NCBI GenBank assembly: GCA_019418305.1
Contig: DYCA01000044.1
Location: 1-11,372 of the forward strand
Direction of reading: 5' to 3'
Length of the DNA stretch: 11,372 nt
Source of the DNA: Clostridiales bacterium
GTDB taxonomy: Bacteria; Bacillota; Clostridia; Oscillospirales; Butyricicoccaceae
Both the position numbers and the translations under genes were made by a program. Shown piece after piece: positions 5,323 through 11,372 of the stretch (position 1 is the stretch's first letter; the number at the start of each line of letters is the position of its first letter). The notes beneath the pieces were generated by a model. The model saw only the letters and a program-made list of their open reading frames with translations. It did not search any database and was not told the DNA's origin.

Positions 5323-7671
5323 ATGGCAATAGAGAATAAATATCGCGTACACGAGGTCGCCAAAGATTTCGGTGTATCCACCAAGGAGATTACGGAAATC
5401 CTGACCGAGTACTGTACCACGCCTAAAAATCATATGCAGGTGCTCGGCGATGAGGAACTGAGCGTCATTTTTGAATATATGACGCAGCATCATCAGGTTG
5501 CCGATCTGGAGCAGGTGCTCAACAGTCAGGCATCGTCCGGCACATCCGCTAAGGCGGAGCAGGCAGAGAAGCCGGCAAAGGAGCAGCCGGCTTCGGAGGC
5601 GCAGAAGGAAGCGGGCGCCGCGAAGGAAACCAATGCGGAAAGTGAGAAGTCGGCCCAGCCGACCAGCACCAAGGTCAAGCAGGTGCACCGCATCGATACC
5701 CGCGGCACCGGCGACGTCAACCTTGCCAAGTATGACGACCATGTCGACAAGCTGGTTGACGCGAAGGCCGAGCGCATGGAATCGCGCGGCCAGAAAAAGC
5801 AGAAGCTGACCAAGAAGTCCGACCAGCGCTCCAAGCCCTTCGGCAACAAGCGCCGTCAGGAGGAGCAGGAGAAGATGAAACGTCTGCAGCGTCAGCAGCA
5901 GATGGCGGCGCTCAAGAAGATTCCGGTCAAGGTTATGATTCCGGACGAAATCTCGGTCGGCGAGCTGGCCTCCCGCATGAAGCGCACCGCGGCGGACGTT
6001 ATCAAGGGCCTCATCAAGCTGGGCGTGATGGCCTCCATCTCGGAGATCATTGACTTTGATACCGCTGCAATCGTTGCCGAGGAAATGGGCTGCAAGGTCG
6101 AGAAGGAAGTACACGTCACGATTGAGGAGCGCCTGTTTGACGAGCATGAGGACAGCGAGGACGAACTGCAGCCCCGCGACCCGGTTGTCGTTGTTATGGG
6201 TCACGTTGACCACGGTAAGACCAGCCTGCTCGATGCGATTCGTAAAACCAAGGTGACCGAGGGCGAGGCCGGCGGCATTACCCAGCACATCGGCGCATAC
6301 CGCGTGCAGGTGAATGGGAAGCCTATCACCTTCCTGGATACCCCGGGCCATGCGGCGTTCACATCCATGCGTGCCCGCGGCGCACAGGTAACCGACATTG
6401 CCATTCTGGTTGTTGCGGCGGACGACGGCGTGATGCCGCAGACCATTGAGGCCATCAACCACGCCAAGGCGGCAAACGTGCCGATCATTGTGGCGGTGAA
6501 CAAAATCGACAAGCCGGGCGCAAATCCGGACCGCGTGCTCCAGCAGCTGACCGAGTACGAAATCGTCCCGGAAGAGTGGGGCGGCGACACGATTGTGTGC
6601 CAGATTTCGGCAAAGTTCGGTGAGGGCATTGAAAACCTGCTCGAAATGGTGCTGCTGACGGCAGAAATGGCCGACCTCAAGGCCAACCCGAACCGCAAGG
6701 CGCACGGTACAGTCATTGAAGCCAAGCTCGACAAGGGCCGCGGCCCGGTGGCGACGCTTCTGGTGCAGAACGGCACGCTGCATGCGGGCGATACGGTCAT
6801 TGCCGGCACGGCGGTCGGCCGCGTGCGCGCAATGACCAACGACGACGGCAAGAAGATTCAGGAAGCCGGCCCGTCCGTTCCGGTGGAGATTATCGGTCTG
6901 GCTGAGGTACCGGGCGCGGGCGATATTTTCGACGCGGTCGACGACGAGAAGATGGCGCGCGAACTGGTTGAGCAGCGCAAGGACAAGGAAAAGGAAGAGC
7001 GCAACAAGCAGTTCCACAAGGTCACGCTCGACAACCTGTTCGCTTCTATTCAGGAAGGCGAGATGAAGGAACTGAACATCATCGTCAAGGCCGACGTACA
7101 GGGTTCGGTCGAGGCGATCCGCTCTTCGCTCGAGAAGCTCTCCAACGACGAGGTGCGCGTCAAGGTTATCCATGGCGCGGTTGGTGCCATCAACGAGTCC
7201 GACGTCATGCTGGCCGCAGCATCCGGTGCGATTATCGTCGGCTTCAACGTGCGTCCCGACCGCACGGCTACCGATTCGGCAGCGCAGCAGGGTGTAGATA
7301 TGCGCATGTACCGCGTCATTTATGATGCGATTGAGGAAATGGAGCAGGCAATGAAGGGCATGCTCGAGCCGAAGTTTAGGGAAGTTGTACTCGGTCATGC
7401 CGAAGTGCGTCAGGTATTCAAAATTACAGGCGCAGGCGCGGTTGCAGGCTGCTATGTGCAGGACGGCAAGATTCAGCGCAATGCCGAGGTGCGCGTGGTG
7501 CGTGACGGCATCGTATTCCATGAGGGCCACCTCAACACGCTCAAGCGTTTCAAGGACGATGTCAAGGAAGTTGCCTCCGGCTACGAGTGCGGTATGAGCA
7601 TCGAAAACTATAACGACATCAAGGAGCAGGATATCATTGAATGCTTCGTGATGGAGGAAGTAAAGCAATAA
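5323..7671 (+). CDS. infB: Translation initiation factor IF-2
   Basis: IF-2 is the GTPase that brings formyl-methionyl initiator tRNA to the 30S subunit and promotes 50S joining. The protein is 782 residues. It has a first IF2_N domain (about 1-52), a charged Ala/Lys/Glu linker (about 65-195) and a second IF2_N domain from about 198. The GTP-binding domain shows all five motifs: GHVDHGKTS (293-301), GGIT (317-320), DTPGH (339-343), NKID (393-396) and SAK (429-431). Beta-barrel and C-terminal tRNA-binding domains follow. The ATG is 8 nt after AAGGAGG; an in-frame TTG two codons upstream is too close to that site. An internal in-frame ATG at 5875 has good ribosome sites and could yield a shorter form. 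Confidence 0.98.
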   Translation: MAIENKYRVHEVAKDFGVSTKEITEILTEYCTTPKNHMQVLGDEELSVIFEYMTQHHQVADLEQVLNSQASSGTSAKAEQAEKPAKEQPASEAQKEAGAAKETNAESEKSAQPTSTKVKQVHRIDTRGTGDVNLAKYDDHVDKLVDAKAERMESRGQKKQKLTKKSDQRSKPFGNKRRQEEQEKMKRLQRQQQMAALKKIPVKVMIPDEISVGELASRMKRTAADVIKGLIKLGVMASISEIIDFDTAAIVAEEMGCKVEKEVHVTIEERLFDEHEDSEDELQPRDPVVVVMGHVDHGKTSLLDAIRKTKVTEGEAGGITQHIGAYRVQVNGKPITFLDTPGHAAFTSMRARGAQVTDIAILVVAADDGVMPQTIEAINHAKAANVPIIVAVNKIDKPGANPDRVLQQLTEYEIVPEEWGGDTIVCQISAKFGEGIENLLEMVLLTAEMADLKANPNRKAHGTVIEAKLDKGRGPVATLLVQNGTLHAGDTVIAGTAVGRVRAMTNDDGKKIQEAGPSVPVEIIGLAEVPGAGDIFDAVDDEKMARELVEQRKDKEKEERNKQFHKVTLDNLFASIQEGEMKELNIIVKADVQGSVEAIRSSLEKLSNDEVRVKVIHGAVGAINESDVMLAAASGAIIVGFNVRPDRTATDSAAQQGVDMRMYRVIYDAIEEMEQAMKGMLEPKFREVVLGHAEVRQVFKITGAGAVAGCYVQDGKIQRNAEVRVVRDGIVFHEGHLNTLKRFKDDVKEVASGYECGMSIENYNDIKEQDIIECFVMEEVKQ

Positions 7672-7678
7672 CATTGCT

Positions 7679-7703
7679 CTAAGGGGGACGCTGTCCCCCT
7701 TAG
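7679..7703. repeat. Palindromic hairpin 1 of the infB-rbfA cluster
   Basis: CTAAGGGGGAC (7679-7689) pairs perfectly with GTCCCCCTTAG (7693-7703) around the 3-nt loop GCT. It starts 7 nt after the infB stop. No T-run follows (ATATCC), so it does not look like an intrinsic terminator on either strand. Together with the next stems it looks like part of a palindromic intergenic repeat. Confidence 0.6.
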
Positions 7704-7706
7704 ATA

Positions 7707-7736
7707 TCCAAAAAGTTCCCAAGGAAACTTTTTGGA
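7707..7736. repeat. Palindromic hairpin 2 of the infB-rbfA cluster
   Basis: TCCAAAAAGTT (7707-7717) pairs perfectly with AACTTTTTGGA (7726-7736). The inner CC/GG can add two pairs. It begins 3 nt after hairpin 1. The A-run and T-run are inside the stem rather than after it. Confidence 0.6.
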
Positions 7737-7746
7737 ATAACCCCCT

Positions 7747-7785
7747 CGCCCTTGTAACCAAGGGCGGTCGCGCCGCGACGGCGCG
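7747..7785. repeat. Palindromic hairpins 3 and 4 of the infB-rbfA cluster
   Basis: CGCCCTTG (7747-7754) pairs with CAAGGGCG (7759-7766) around TAAC. Immediately after, CGCGCC (7769-7774) pairs with GGCGCG (7780-7785) around GCGAC. The two stems are separated by only two bases, continuing the head-to-tail series of hairpins. Confidence 0.5.
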
Positions 7786-7794
7786 GGCAGTAGT

Positions 7795-7823
7795 ATGCAA
7801 GCTGGGCAAAGCTCGTCTTGCAT
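7795..7823 (+). other. Hairpin 5 upstream of rbfA
   Basis: ATGCAAG (7795-7801) pairs with CTTGCAT (7817-7823), and inner AGC/GCT pairing is possible. It is the last stem before the possible rbfA promoter. Confidence 0.45.
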
Positions 7824-7833
7824 GAAATTGAAA

Positions 7834-7862
7834 TTGCGGTACGCTGCGGCGTGTCGTATATT
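7834..7862 (+). promoter_or_regulatory. Possible internal promoter for rbfA
   Basis: TTGCGG (7834-7839) and TATATT (7857-7862) are exactly 17 bp apart. The -10 matches the sigma-A consensus at five of six positions and the -35 only at TTG. Transcription would start about 10 nt before the rbfA ribosome site (7877-7884). This could serve rbfA-nrnA-truB-ribF separately from the main promoter. Evidence is limited to spacing and sequence. Confidence 0.35.
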
Positions 7863-7892
7863 TACCCATCCCTCGCAAAGGAGGAATGTATT

Positions 7893-8264
7893 TTGTCTAC
7901 ACGAATTGACCGCATTTCGGAAGAAGTGATGAAGGCGCTGGCCGAGGCCATGCGTTCCGTCAAGGACCCGCGCGTGCAGAACGGTCTGGTTTCGGTCGTG
8001 CACTGCGAGGTTACGAACGACTTGCGCTATGCCAAGTGCTTTATTTCGGTGCTGGGCAGCGAGCAGCAAGCCAAAGAGGTCATGAAGGGCCTGAAATCCG
8101 CCGCGGGCTGGCTGCGGCGCGAGGTGGGCCACAAGGTGCAGCTGCGCTATGCGCCTGAGCTGGTGTTTGAACTGGATAATTCGATCACCCACGGCGCGCA
8201 CATTTCGGAAATGCTGCATGAGCTGAAAAACGAGGGCAAGCTCGGAGGGGAGGACGAGGAATGA
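7893..8264 (+). CDS. rbfA: 30S ribosome-binding factor A
   Basis: RbfA is a small KH-like protein that binds the 30S subunit and helps maturation of the 5' end of 16S rRNA, often needed in the cold. The 123-residue length is normal. Signatures are VKDPRVQNGLVSVVHCEVT (23-41), DLRYAKCFISVLG (43-55) and the C-terminal LRYAPELVFELDNSITHGA stretch (84-102). The TTG start is chosen because AAAGGAGG at 7877-7884 lies 8 nt upstream and STRIDRISEEV matches the usual N terminus; the in-frame ATG at 7818 would add 25 unlikely residues from the hairpin region. Its stop overlaps the nrnA start (ATGA). The tail ends in the acidic GGEDEE. Confidence 0.93.
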   Translation: MSTRIDRISEEVMKALAEAMRSVKDPRVQNGLVSVVHCEVTNDLRYAKCFISVLGSEQQAKEVMKGLKSAAGWLRREVGHKVQLRYAPELVFELDNSITHGAHISEMLHELKNEGKLGGEDEE

Positions 8265-9220
8265 CCGTAGACGTTGCGGGCGCTGCCGCGGCGCTGCAAG
8301 GCGCGGACGATATCCTCATCCTGAGCCACCGCCGCCCGGACGGTGATACCACGGGCTGCGCGGGTGCGCTGTGCCGTGCGCTTCGGCAGCTCGGCAAGAC
8401 CGCGTTTATCCTGGAAAATCCCGAGATTACCAAACGTTATGCGCCGATGATTGTGCCCTGTTATCCGCCGGAGGGCTTTCAGCCGCAGTTTGTGGTGTCC
8501 ACCGACATTGCGGAGGAAAAGCTGTTTCCGGATACAGCGGAGGATTACAAGGGCAAGGTCGATCTGGTGATTGACCACCATCGTTCGAATATTGGTTTCG
8601 GCAAGAAAAATCTGGTTCGGCCGGACGCGGGTGCGTGTGCCGAGGTGCTGTATGACGTGATTATGGCGCTCGGCGTGAAGCTGACCACCGACATTGCCGA
8701 GTGCATCTATGTCGGCGTTTCGACCGATACGGGCTGCTTTAAGTTTTCCAACACGACTGCGCATACACATGCGGTCGCGGCGGCATGCCTGACCGCGGGC
8801 ATCGACGGCGGCGAAATCAACCGCGCGCTGTTTGAGACCAAGACCATGCCGCGTTTTCAGATGGAGCGTATCATCTTCGAGACGATGGAGTTTTATGAGG
8901 ACGGTGCGATAGCGGTTGCGCTGCTGTGGCGCGCGGACATCGACCGCACGGGCGCGGATATGGACGATTTGGATTCGATTGCGTCGCTCACGCGGCAGAT
9001 TGAGGGCGTGCAAATCGGTATTACGCTGACCGAAAACAAGGATAAAACGGTCAAGGCATCCGTGCGCACGACCAAGGAGATGGATGCATCGGCCATTTGC
9101 AGGAAATGCGGCGGCGGCGGACACATCCGCGCGGCCGGCGCGAGTTTTGACTGCGGCATGGAGGAGGCCAAGGCGGCTATCCTTGCGGCCGCACGGGAGC
9201 AGTACCATGCAGCAAAGTGA
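8261..9220 (+). CDS. nrnA: DHH/DHHA1 family phosphoesterase, NrnA-like nanoRNase / pAp phosphatase
   Basis: The protein has 319 residues, matching bifunctional NrnA proteins that degrade 2-5 nt RNAs and dephosphorylate 3'-phosphoadenosine 5'-phosphate; some relatives instead hydrolyse cyclic di-AMP or pApA. Manganese-binding DHH motifs are visible: HRRPDGD (23-29), an Asp in VVSTD (82), DHH (105-107) and STDTG (154-158). The DHHA1 domain carries the substrate-binding GGGGHIRAAG (284-293). No GGDEF or membrane segment is present, so it is the soluble stand-alone form, not GdpP. The ATG overlaps the rbfA stop by 4 nt, with GGAGGGGAGG just upstream, and the 3' end overlaps truB by 14 nt. This place between rbfA and truB is common in Clostridia. 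Exact substrate is inferred. Confidence 0.88.
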   Translation: MTVDVAGAAAALQGADDILILSHRRPDGDTTGCAGALCRALRQLGKTAFILENPEITKRYAPMIVPCYPPEGFQPQFVVSTDIAEEKLFPDTAEDYKGKVDLVIDHHRSNIGFGKKNLVRPDAGACAEVLYDVIMALGVKLTTDIAECIYVGVSTDTGCFKFSNTTAHTHAVAAACLTAGIDGGEINRALFETKTMPRFQMERIIFETMEFYEDGAIAVALLWRADIDRTGADMDDLDSIASLTRQIEGVQIGITLTENKDKTVKASVRTTKEMDASAICRKCGGGGHIRAAGASFDCGMEEAKAAILAAAREQYHAAK

Positions 9221-10124
9221 GCTTTGCGGCATTCTGCTGATGGACAAGCCACAGGGCTTCACCTCGCATGACGTGGTTGCCAAGCTGCGCGGCATTCTGC
9301 ATACGCGGCGCATCGGTCACGGCGGTACGCTTGACCCGCTGGCAACCGGCGTGCTGCCGGTGTTTGTCGGCGGGGCGACCAAAGCAGCGGATTTCGCCGC
9401 CGCGCAGGACAAGGAATACGTGGCGGGCTTTACGCTCGGTTATGAAACCGACACGCAGGATGTGACCGGCGAAACCCTGCGCCGCAGCGACCAAACCGCG
9501 ACGCGTACACAGGTGGAGCAGGCGGCGGCGCGCTTTCTGGGCGCGCAGCAGCAGGTGCCGCCGATGTATTCGGCGGTCAAGGTGAATGGCCAAAAGCTGT
9601 ATGACCTCGCCCGCAAGGGCAAGGAGGTTGAACGGCCTGCGCGTGACATTTTTGTGCATGAGATGTCGCTGACGGATTTCGATGAGAACACACAGAAAGG
9701 CACGCTGCGGCTGACGGTCAGCAAAGGCACATATGTGCGCACGCTGGTGCACGATATGGGCGTGTCGCTCGGTACACTTGCGGTGATGCACAGCTTGGTG
9801 CGCATGCGCGCGGGCGCGTATCCGCTGGATGTCTGCCACACGTTTGATGAGGTTGAGCGGGCGATGCAGGACGGCACAGTGCAGGATTTGCTGCTGCCGG
9901 TGGACGGCCTGTTTGCCGAATATCCGGCGGTGACGCTTACCGACGAGGGCGCGGAACGCATTGCGCGCGGCGCGGTGGTTTTTCCGCGGCAGGCGGCAGG
10001 AATGCCCGAAACCGAAAGCGCGTTGTGCCGCGTATACCATCAGGCGCAGTTTCTCATGCTCGGACAGGTGCGTGCGCTCAATAAAGGCGGATTGGGCCTG
10101 TTTGTCTACAAGAATTTCAAATAA
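9207..10124 (+). CDS. truB: tRNA pseudouridine(55) synthase TruB
   Basis: TruB converts uridine 55 in the T-loop of most tRNAs to pseudouridine. The 305-residue length is typical. The catalytic region GGTLDPLATGVLP starts at residue 39, with the nucleophile Asp at 43. Other family marks are GILLMDKPQGFTSHDVV (8-24), PMYSAVKVNGQKLYDLARKG and KGTYVRTLVHDMG (173-185). A C-terminal PUA-like domain occupies about residues 230-305. The ATG was chosen because GGGAG at 9195-9199 lies 7 nt upstream and the MQQSELCGILLMDKP beginning is normal; an earlier in-frame ATG at 9084 is deep inside nrnA. The 14-nt overlap with nrnA suggests translational coupling. Confidence 0.96.
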   Translation: MQQSELCGILLMDKPQGFTSHDVVAKLRGILHTRRIGHGGTLDPLATGVLPVFVGGATKAADFAAAQDKEYVAGFTLGYETDTQDVTGETLRRSDQTATRTQVEQAAARFLGAQQQVPPMYSAVKVNGQKLYDLARKGKEVERPARDIFVHEMSLTDFDENTQKGTLRLTVSKGTYVRTLVHDMGVSLGTLAVMHSLVRMRAGAYPLDVCHTFDEVERAMQDGTVQDLLLPVDGLFAEYPAVTLTDEGAERIARGAVVFPRQAAGMPETESALCRVYHQAQFLMLGQVRALNKGGLGLFVYKNFK

Positions 10125-10129
10125 CACAG

Positions 10130-10145
10130 CCTGCCTGCGGGCAGG
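10130..10145 (+). other. Short hairpin between truB and ribF
   Basis: CCTGCC (10130-10135) pairs with GGCAGG (10140-10145) around TGCG, in the 42-nt gap between truB and ribF. No T-run follows, so read-through into ribF is expected. It may be a minor structure near the ribF ribosome site (AAGGGGG at about 10153-10159). Confidence 0.35.
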
Positions 10146-10166
10146 TGTTCAGAAGGGGGCAACCCT

Positions 10167-11072
10167 ATGCAGGAATATCAAAAGCCGCGTGCGATTGCGC
10201 TGGGCTACTTTGACGGCGTCCATCTGGGCCATCAGGCGCTGATGGAGCGCGCGGTTGAACGCGCAAAGCAGATTGGCGGCACAAGCGCGGTGTTCACGTT
10301 TGACGTACATCCGGATTCAGTTGTGCTGGGGCGTCAGGTGCCGCTGTTGACGGCCAATGCCTATCGCCGTGAGGAAATTAAAACGCTCGGCGGCGTCGAT
10401 GAGGTCATCTTCGGTCACTTTGACGAGCATATGCAGCACATGGACTGGCGCGATTTCATTCATAAAATGCTCATCGGGCAGTTCGGCGCGCGCTGGATTA
10501 TTTCGGGCCGCAACAACCGTTTTGGCTATAAGGGGCAGGGAAATGCCGAGGGCATGGCAGAGGAATGCAAAAAGGCCGGTATCGGCTATGACTGCATTGA
10601 GGATATCAAGGTGGACGGAATTGTGGTTTCCTCGACTTACATCCGGCAGCTGATTTCGCAGGGCGATATGGAGGGTGCGGCACGCTTCCTCGGTCATCCG
10701 TACACCGTGACCGGTGTGGTTGAGCATGGCCGGCGTGTGGGCACAAGCGTTCTGAAGGTGCCGACCGTCAACCTCGCGCTGCCGCCTGAAATGGCGCTGC
10801 CGCCTTATGGCGTATACGCGACACGTGTTCTGGTGGGTGATAAAAGCTACATTGCGGCAACCAATATCGGCATCAAGCCGACGTTTATGGACGGCGGCGC
10901 GCCGACCATTGAGCCGCATCTGCTTGATTTTGCGGGCGACCTGTACGGTAAGATGATTCATGTTGAACTGCACAAGTTCCTGCGGACGGAAAAACGATTT
11001 GAATCGGCCGAAGCGCTGCGCGCAGCAATCGACGAGAATGTGATGCAGACGCGGGAATTTTTTGCAAAATAA
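10167..11072 (+). CDS. ribF: Bifunctional riboflavin kinase / FAD synthetase
   Basis: RibF phosphorylates riboflavin to FMN and adenylates FMN to FAD in the cytoplasm. The 301 residues cover both domains. The N-terminal FAD synthetase domain (about 1-165) has the nucleotidyltransferase motif GYFDGVHLGH (13-22), the TFDVHP segment (44-49) and SSTYIR (155-160). The C-terminal kinase domain (about 175-301) has PTVNL (199-203, usually PTANL) and TNIGIKPTF (232-240). The segment SGRNNRFG (113-120) differs from the common GxDFxFG, a point to check in the synthetase site. The ATG is 7 nt after AAGGGGG. It is the last gene of the operon; no FMN riboswitch is visible before it. Confidence 0.96.
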   Translation: MQEYQKPRAIALGYFDGVHLGHQALMERAVERAKQIGGTSAVFTFDVHPDSVVLGRQVPLLTANAYRREEIKTLGGVDEVIFGHFDEHMQHMDWRDFIHKMLIGQFGARWIISGRNNRFGYKGQGNAEGMAEECKKAGIGYDCIEDIKVDGIVVSSTYIRQLISQGDMEGAARFLGHPYTVTGVVEHGRRVGTSVLKVPTVNLALPPEMALPPYGVYATRVLVGDKSYIAATNIGIKPTFMDGGAPTIEPHLLDFAGDLYGKMIHVELHKFLRTEKRFESAEALRAAIDENVMQTREFFAK

Positions 11073-11081
11073 ACCACGCAT

Positions 11082-11121
11082 ACCAAACGGGCGGCATCGA
11101 AGGATGCCGCCCGTTTGGTTT
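11082..11121 (+). terminator. Terminator of the nusA-ribF operon
   Basis: A perfect 17-bp stem (11082-11098 with 11103-11119, GC-rich core CGGGCGGCATC) with the loop GAAG begins 9 nt after the ribF stop. The trailing T-run is short (TTTGGTTTACT), so termination relies on the very stable stem. It faces a convergent gene, which favours a true transcript end. Confidence 0.75.
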
Positions 11122-11129
11122 ACTGCTAA

Positions 11130-11163
11130 GGCAAAGAGAAAGGGCTGCCCATATGGACAGCCC
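11130..11163 (-). terminator. Terminator for the convergent minus-strand gene
   Basis: Read on the minus strand, GGGCTGTCC and GGGCAGCCC (11163-11142) form a 9-position stem with one T-G wobble around ATAT, followed by TTTCTCTTT. On the plus strand the wobble becomes a C-A mismatch and no T-run follows, so the signal is oriented for minus-strand transcripts. Confidence 0.65.
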
Positions 11164-11207
11164 CCTGAAAGAGAATGGTATAAAGAGAAAAGGTAATTGG
11201 GAATATC

Positions 11208-11228
11208 AAAAAACAGTGTGACGCACTG
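11208..11228 (-). terminator. Weak second terminator right after the small minus-strand gene
   Basis: On the minus strand, CAGTG, a 5-nt loop CGTCA and CACTG (11228-11214) are followed by six T (11213-11208), two bases past the stop codon. The 5-bp stem is short, but the T-run is clean. It could be the first of two tandem terminators. Confidence 0.4.
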
Positions 11229-11230
11229 CC

Positions 11231-11350
11231 TCAGCGGGATGTGCGGTCAAACGGGAAGTCAGAGCGAATGTGGAACAGCGCGGTGTTTACACGATAGGCA
11301 TCAGACAGCATCTGGTCGAGCGTTTCAAAATAAGAAGACTTCTTACGCAT
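11231..11350 (-). CDS. Small hypothetical protein, 39 residues
   Basis: A short open frame on the minus strand starts with ATG at 11350 and ends with TGA at 11231-11233. I do not recognise the family. It begins MRKKSSYFETLDQMLSDAYR and ends DFPFDRTSR. It has a basic N terminus, an amphipathic-looking helix over about residues 6-29, and no signal peptide, membrane segment or cysteine. GGAGGT lies 6 nt upstream of the ATG (11357-11362), which is strong for this organism, and two candidate terminators follow. The gene converges on the nusA-ribF operon. Its promoter would be outside the window. The clear ribosome site and terminators argue for a real gene, though a small RNA carrying a chance frame is possible. 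Confidence 0.6.
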   Translation of the reverse strand: MRKKSSYFETLDQMLSDAYRVNTALFHIRSDFPFDRTSR

Positions 11351-11372
11351 GGAAATGACCTCCGTTTCATGT

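Noticed and set aside
7679..7703. Terminator after infB
   Set aside because: The stem is strong but followed by ATATCC rather than a T-run, and rbfA continues the conserved operon.
5158..7878. A 906-codon open frame on the minus strand opposite infB, and similar long antisense frames opposite rpsD-rpoA (295-1980), nusA and truB
   Set aside because: They mirror the strongly biased GC-rich codons of the real genes, have no family resemblance, no proper ribosome site and no promoter. The plus-strand genes are certain.
7672..7892. CRISPR-like array between infB and rbfA
   Set aside because: The stems differ in sequence; there is no repeated unit with regular spacers.
10125..10166. Possible FMN riboswitch before ribF
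   Set aside because: The gap is only 42 nt with one short stem; the conserved multi-stem FMN element would need over 100 nt.
1..11372. Mobile element, prophage, toxin-antitoxin or defence island
   Set aside because: All sizeable genes are conserved core genes in standard order. No transposase, integrase, attachment site or tRNA was seen.

Overview
The window is a stretch of core translation and transcription genes, all on the + strand except one small gene at the right end. It most likely comes from a Gram-positive Clostridia genome of fairly high GC, perhaps an Oscillospirales or Butyricicoccus-like gut anaerobe. The evidence is the strong AGGAGG-type ribosome sites, rpsD lying inside the alpha operon, the gene order rimP-nusA-ylxR-ylxQ-infB-rbfA-nrnA-truB-ribF, and the presence of YlxR and YlxQ. 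The genus is a guess from general impression only.

Region 1 (1-2504) is the distal end of the ribosomal protein 'alpha' operon: rpsK (5' end missing), rpsD, rpoA and rplQ, closed by a textbook rho-independent terminator. Hairpins lie in both larger gaps, rpsD-rpoA and rpoA-rplQ. The second is followed by a T-rich run and could act as a partial terminator.

Region 2 (about 2549-11121) is the nusA-infB operon. An extended -10 promoter with a 9-bp inverted repeat around its -35 is followed by a leader hairpin whose 3' arm could also pair with the rimP ribosome site. The genes then run rimP, nusA, ylxR (rnpM), ylxQ, infB, rbfA, nrnA, truB and ribF. Together they mature and assemble the 30S subunit (RimP, RbfA), start translation (IF-2), control elongation and termination of transcription (NusA), modulate RNA metabolism (YlxR, YlxQ, NrnA), modify tRNA (TruB) and make FMN/FAD (RibF). 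Several genes overlap, and three (rimP, nusA, rbfA) appear to start with TTG. Two gaps are unusually structured: about 190 nt before infB and about 220 nt before rbfA, the latter a run of back-to-back hairpins that resembles an interspersed palindromic repeat.

Region 3 (11073-11372) holds the terminator of the ribF operon and, converging from the right, a 39-codon minus-strand gene of unknown function with a good ribosome site and two candidate terminators of its own.

I found no mobile element, CRISPR array, tRNA, rRNA, defence system or obviously new multi-gene system. The points most worth checking are the leader RNAs of rimP and infB, the infB-rbfA hairpin cluster, the basic tail on YlxQ, and the small minus-strand gene.
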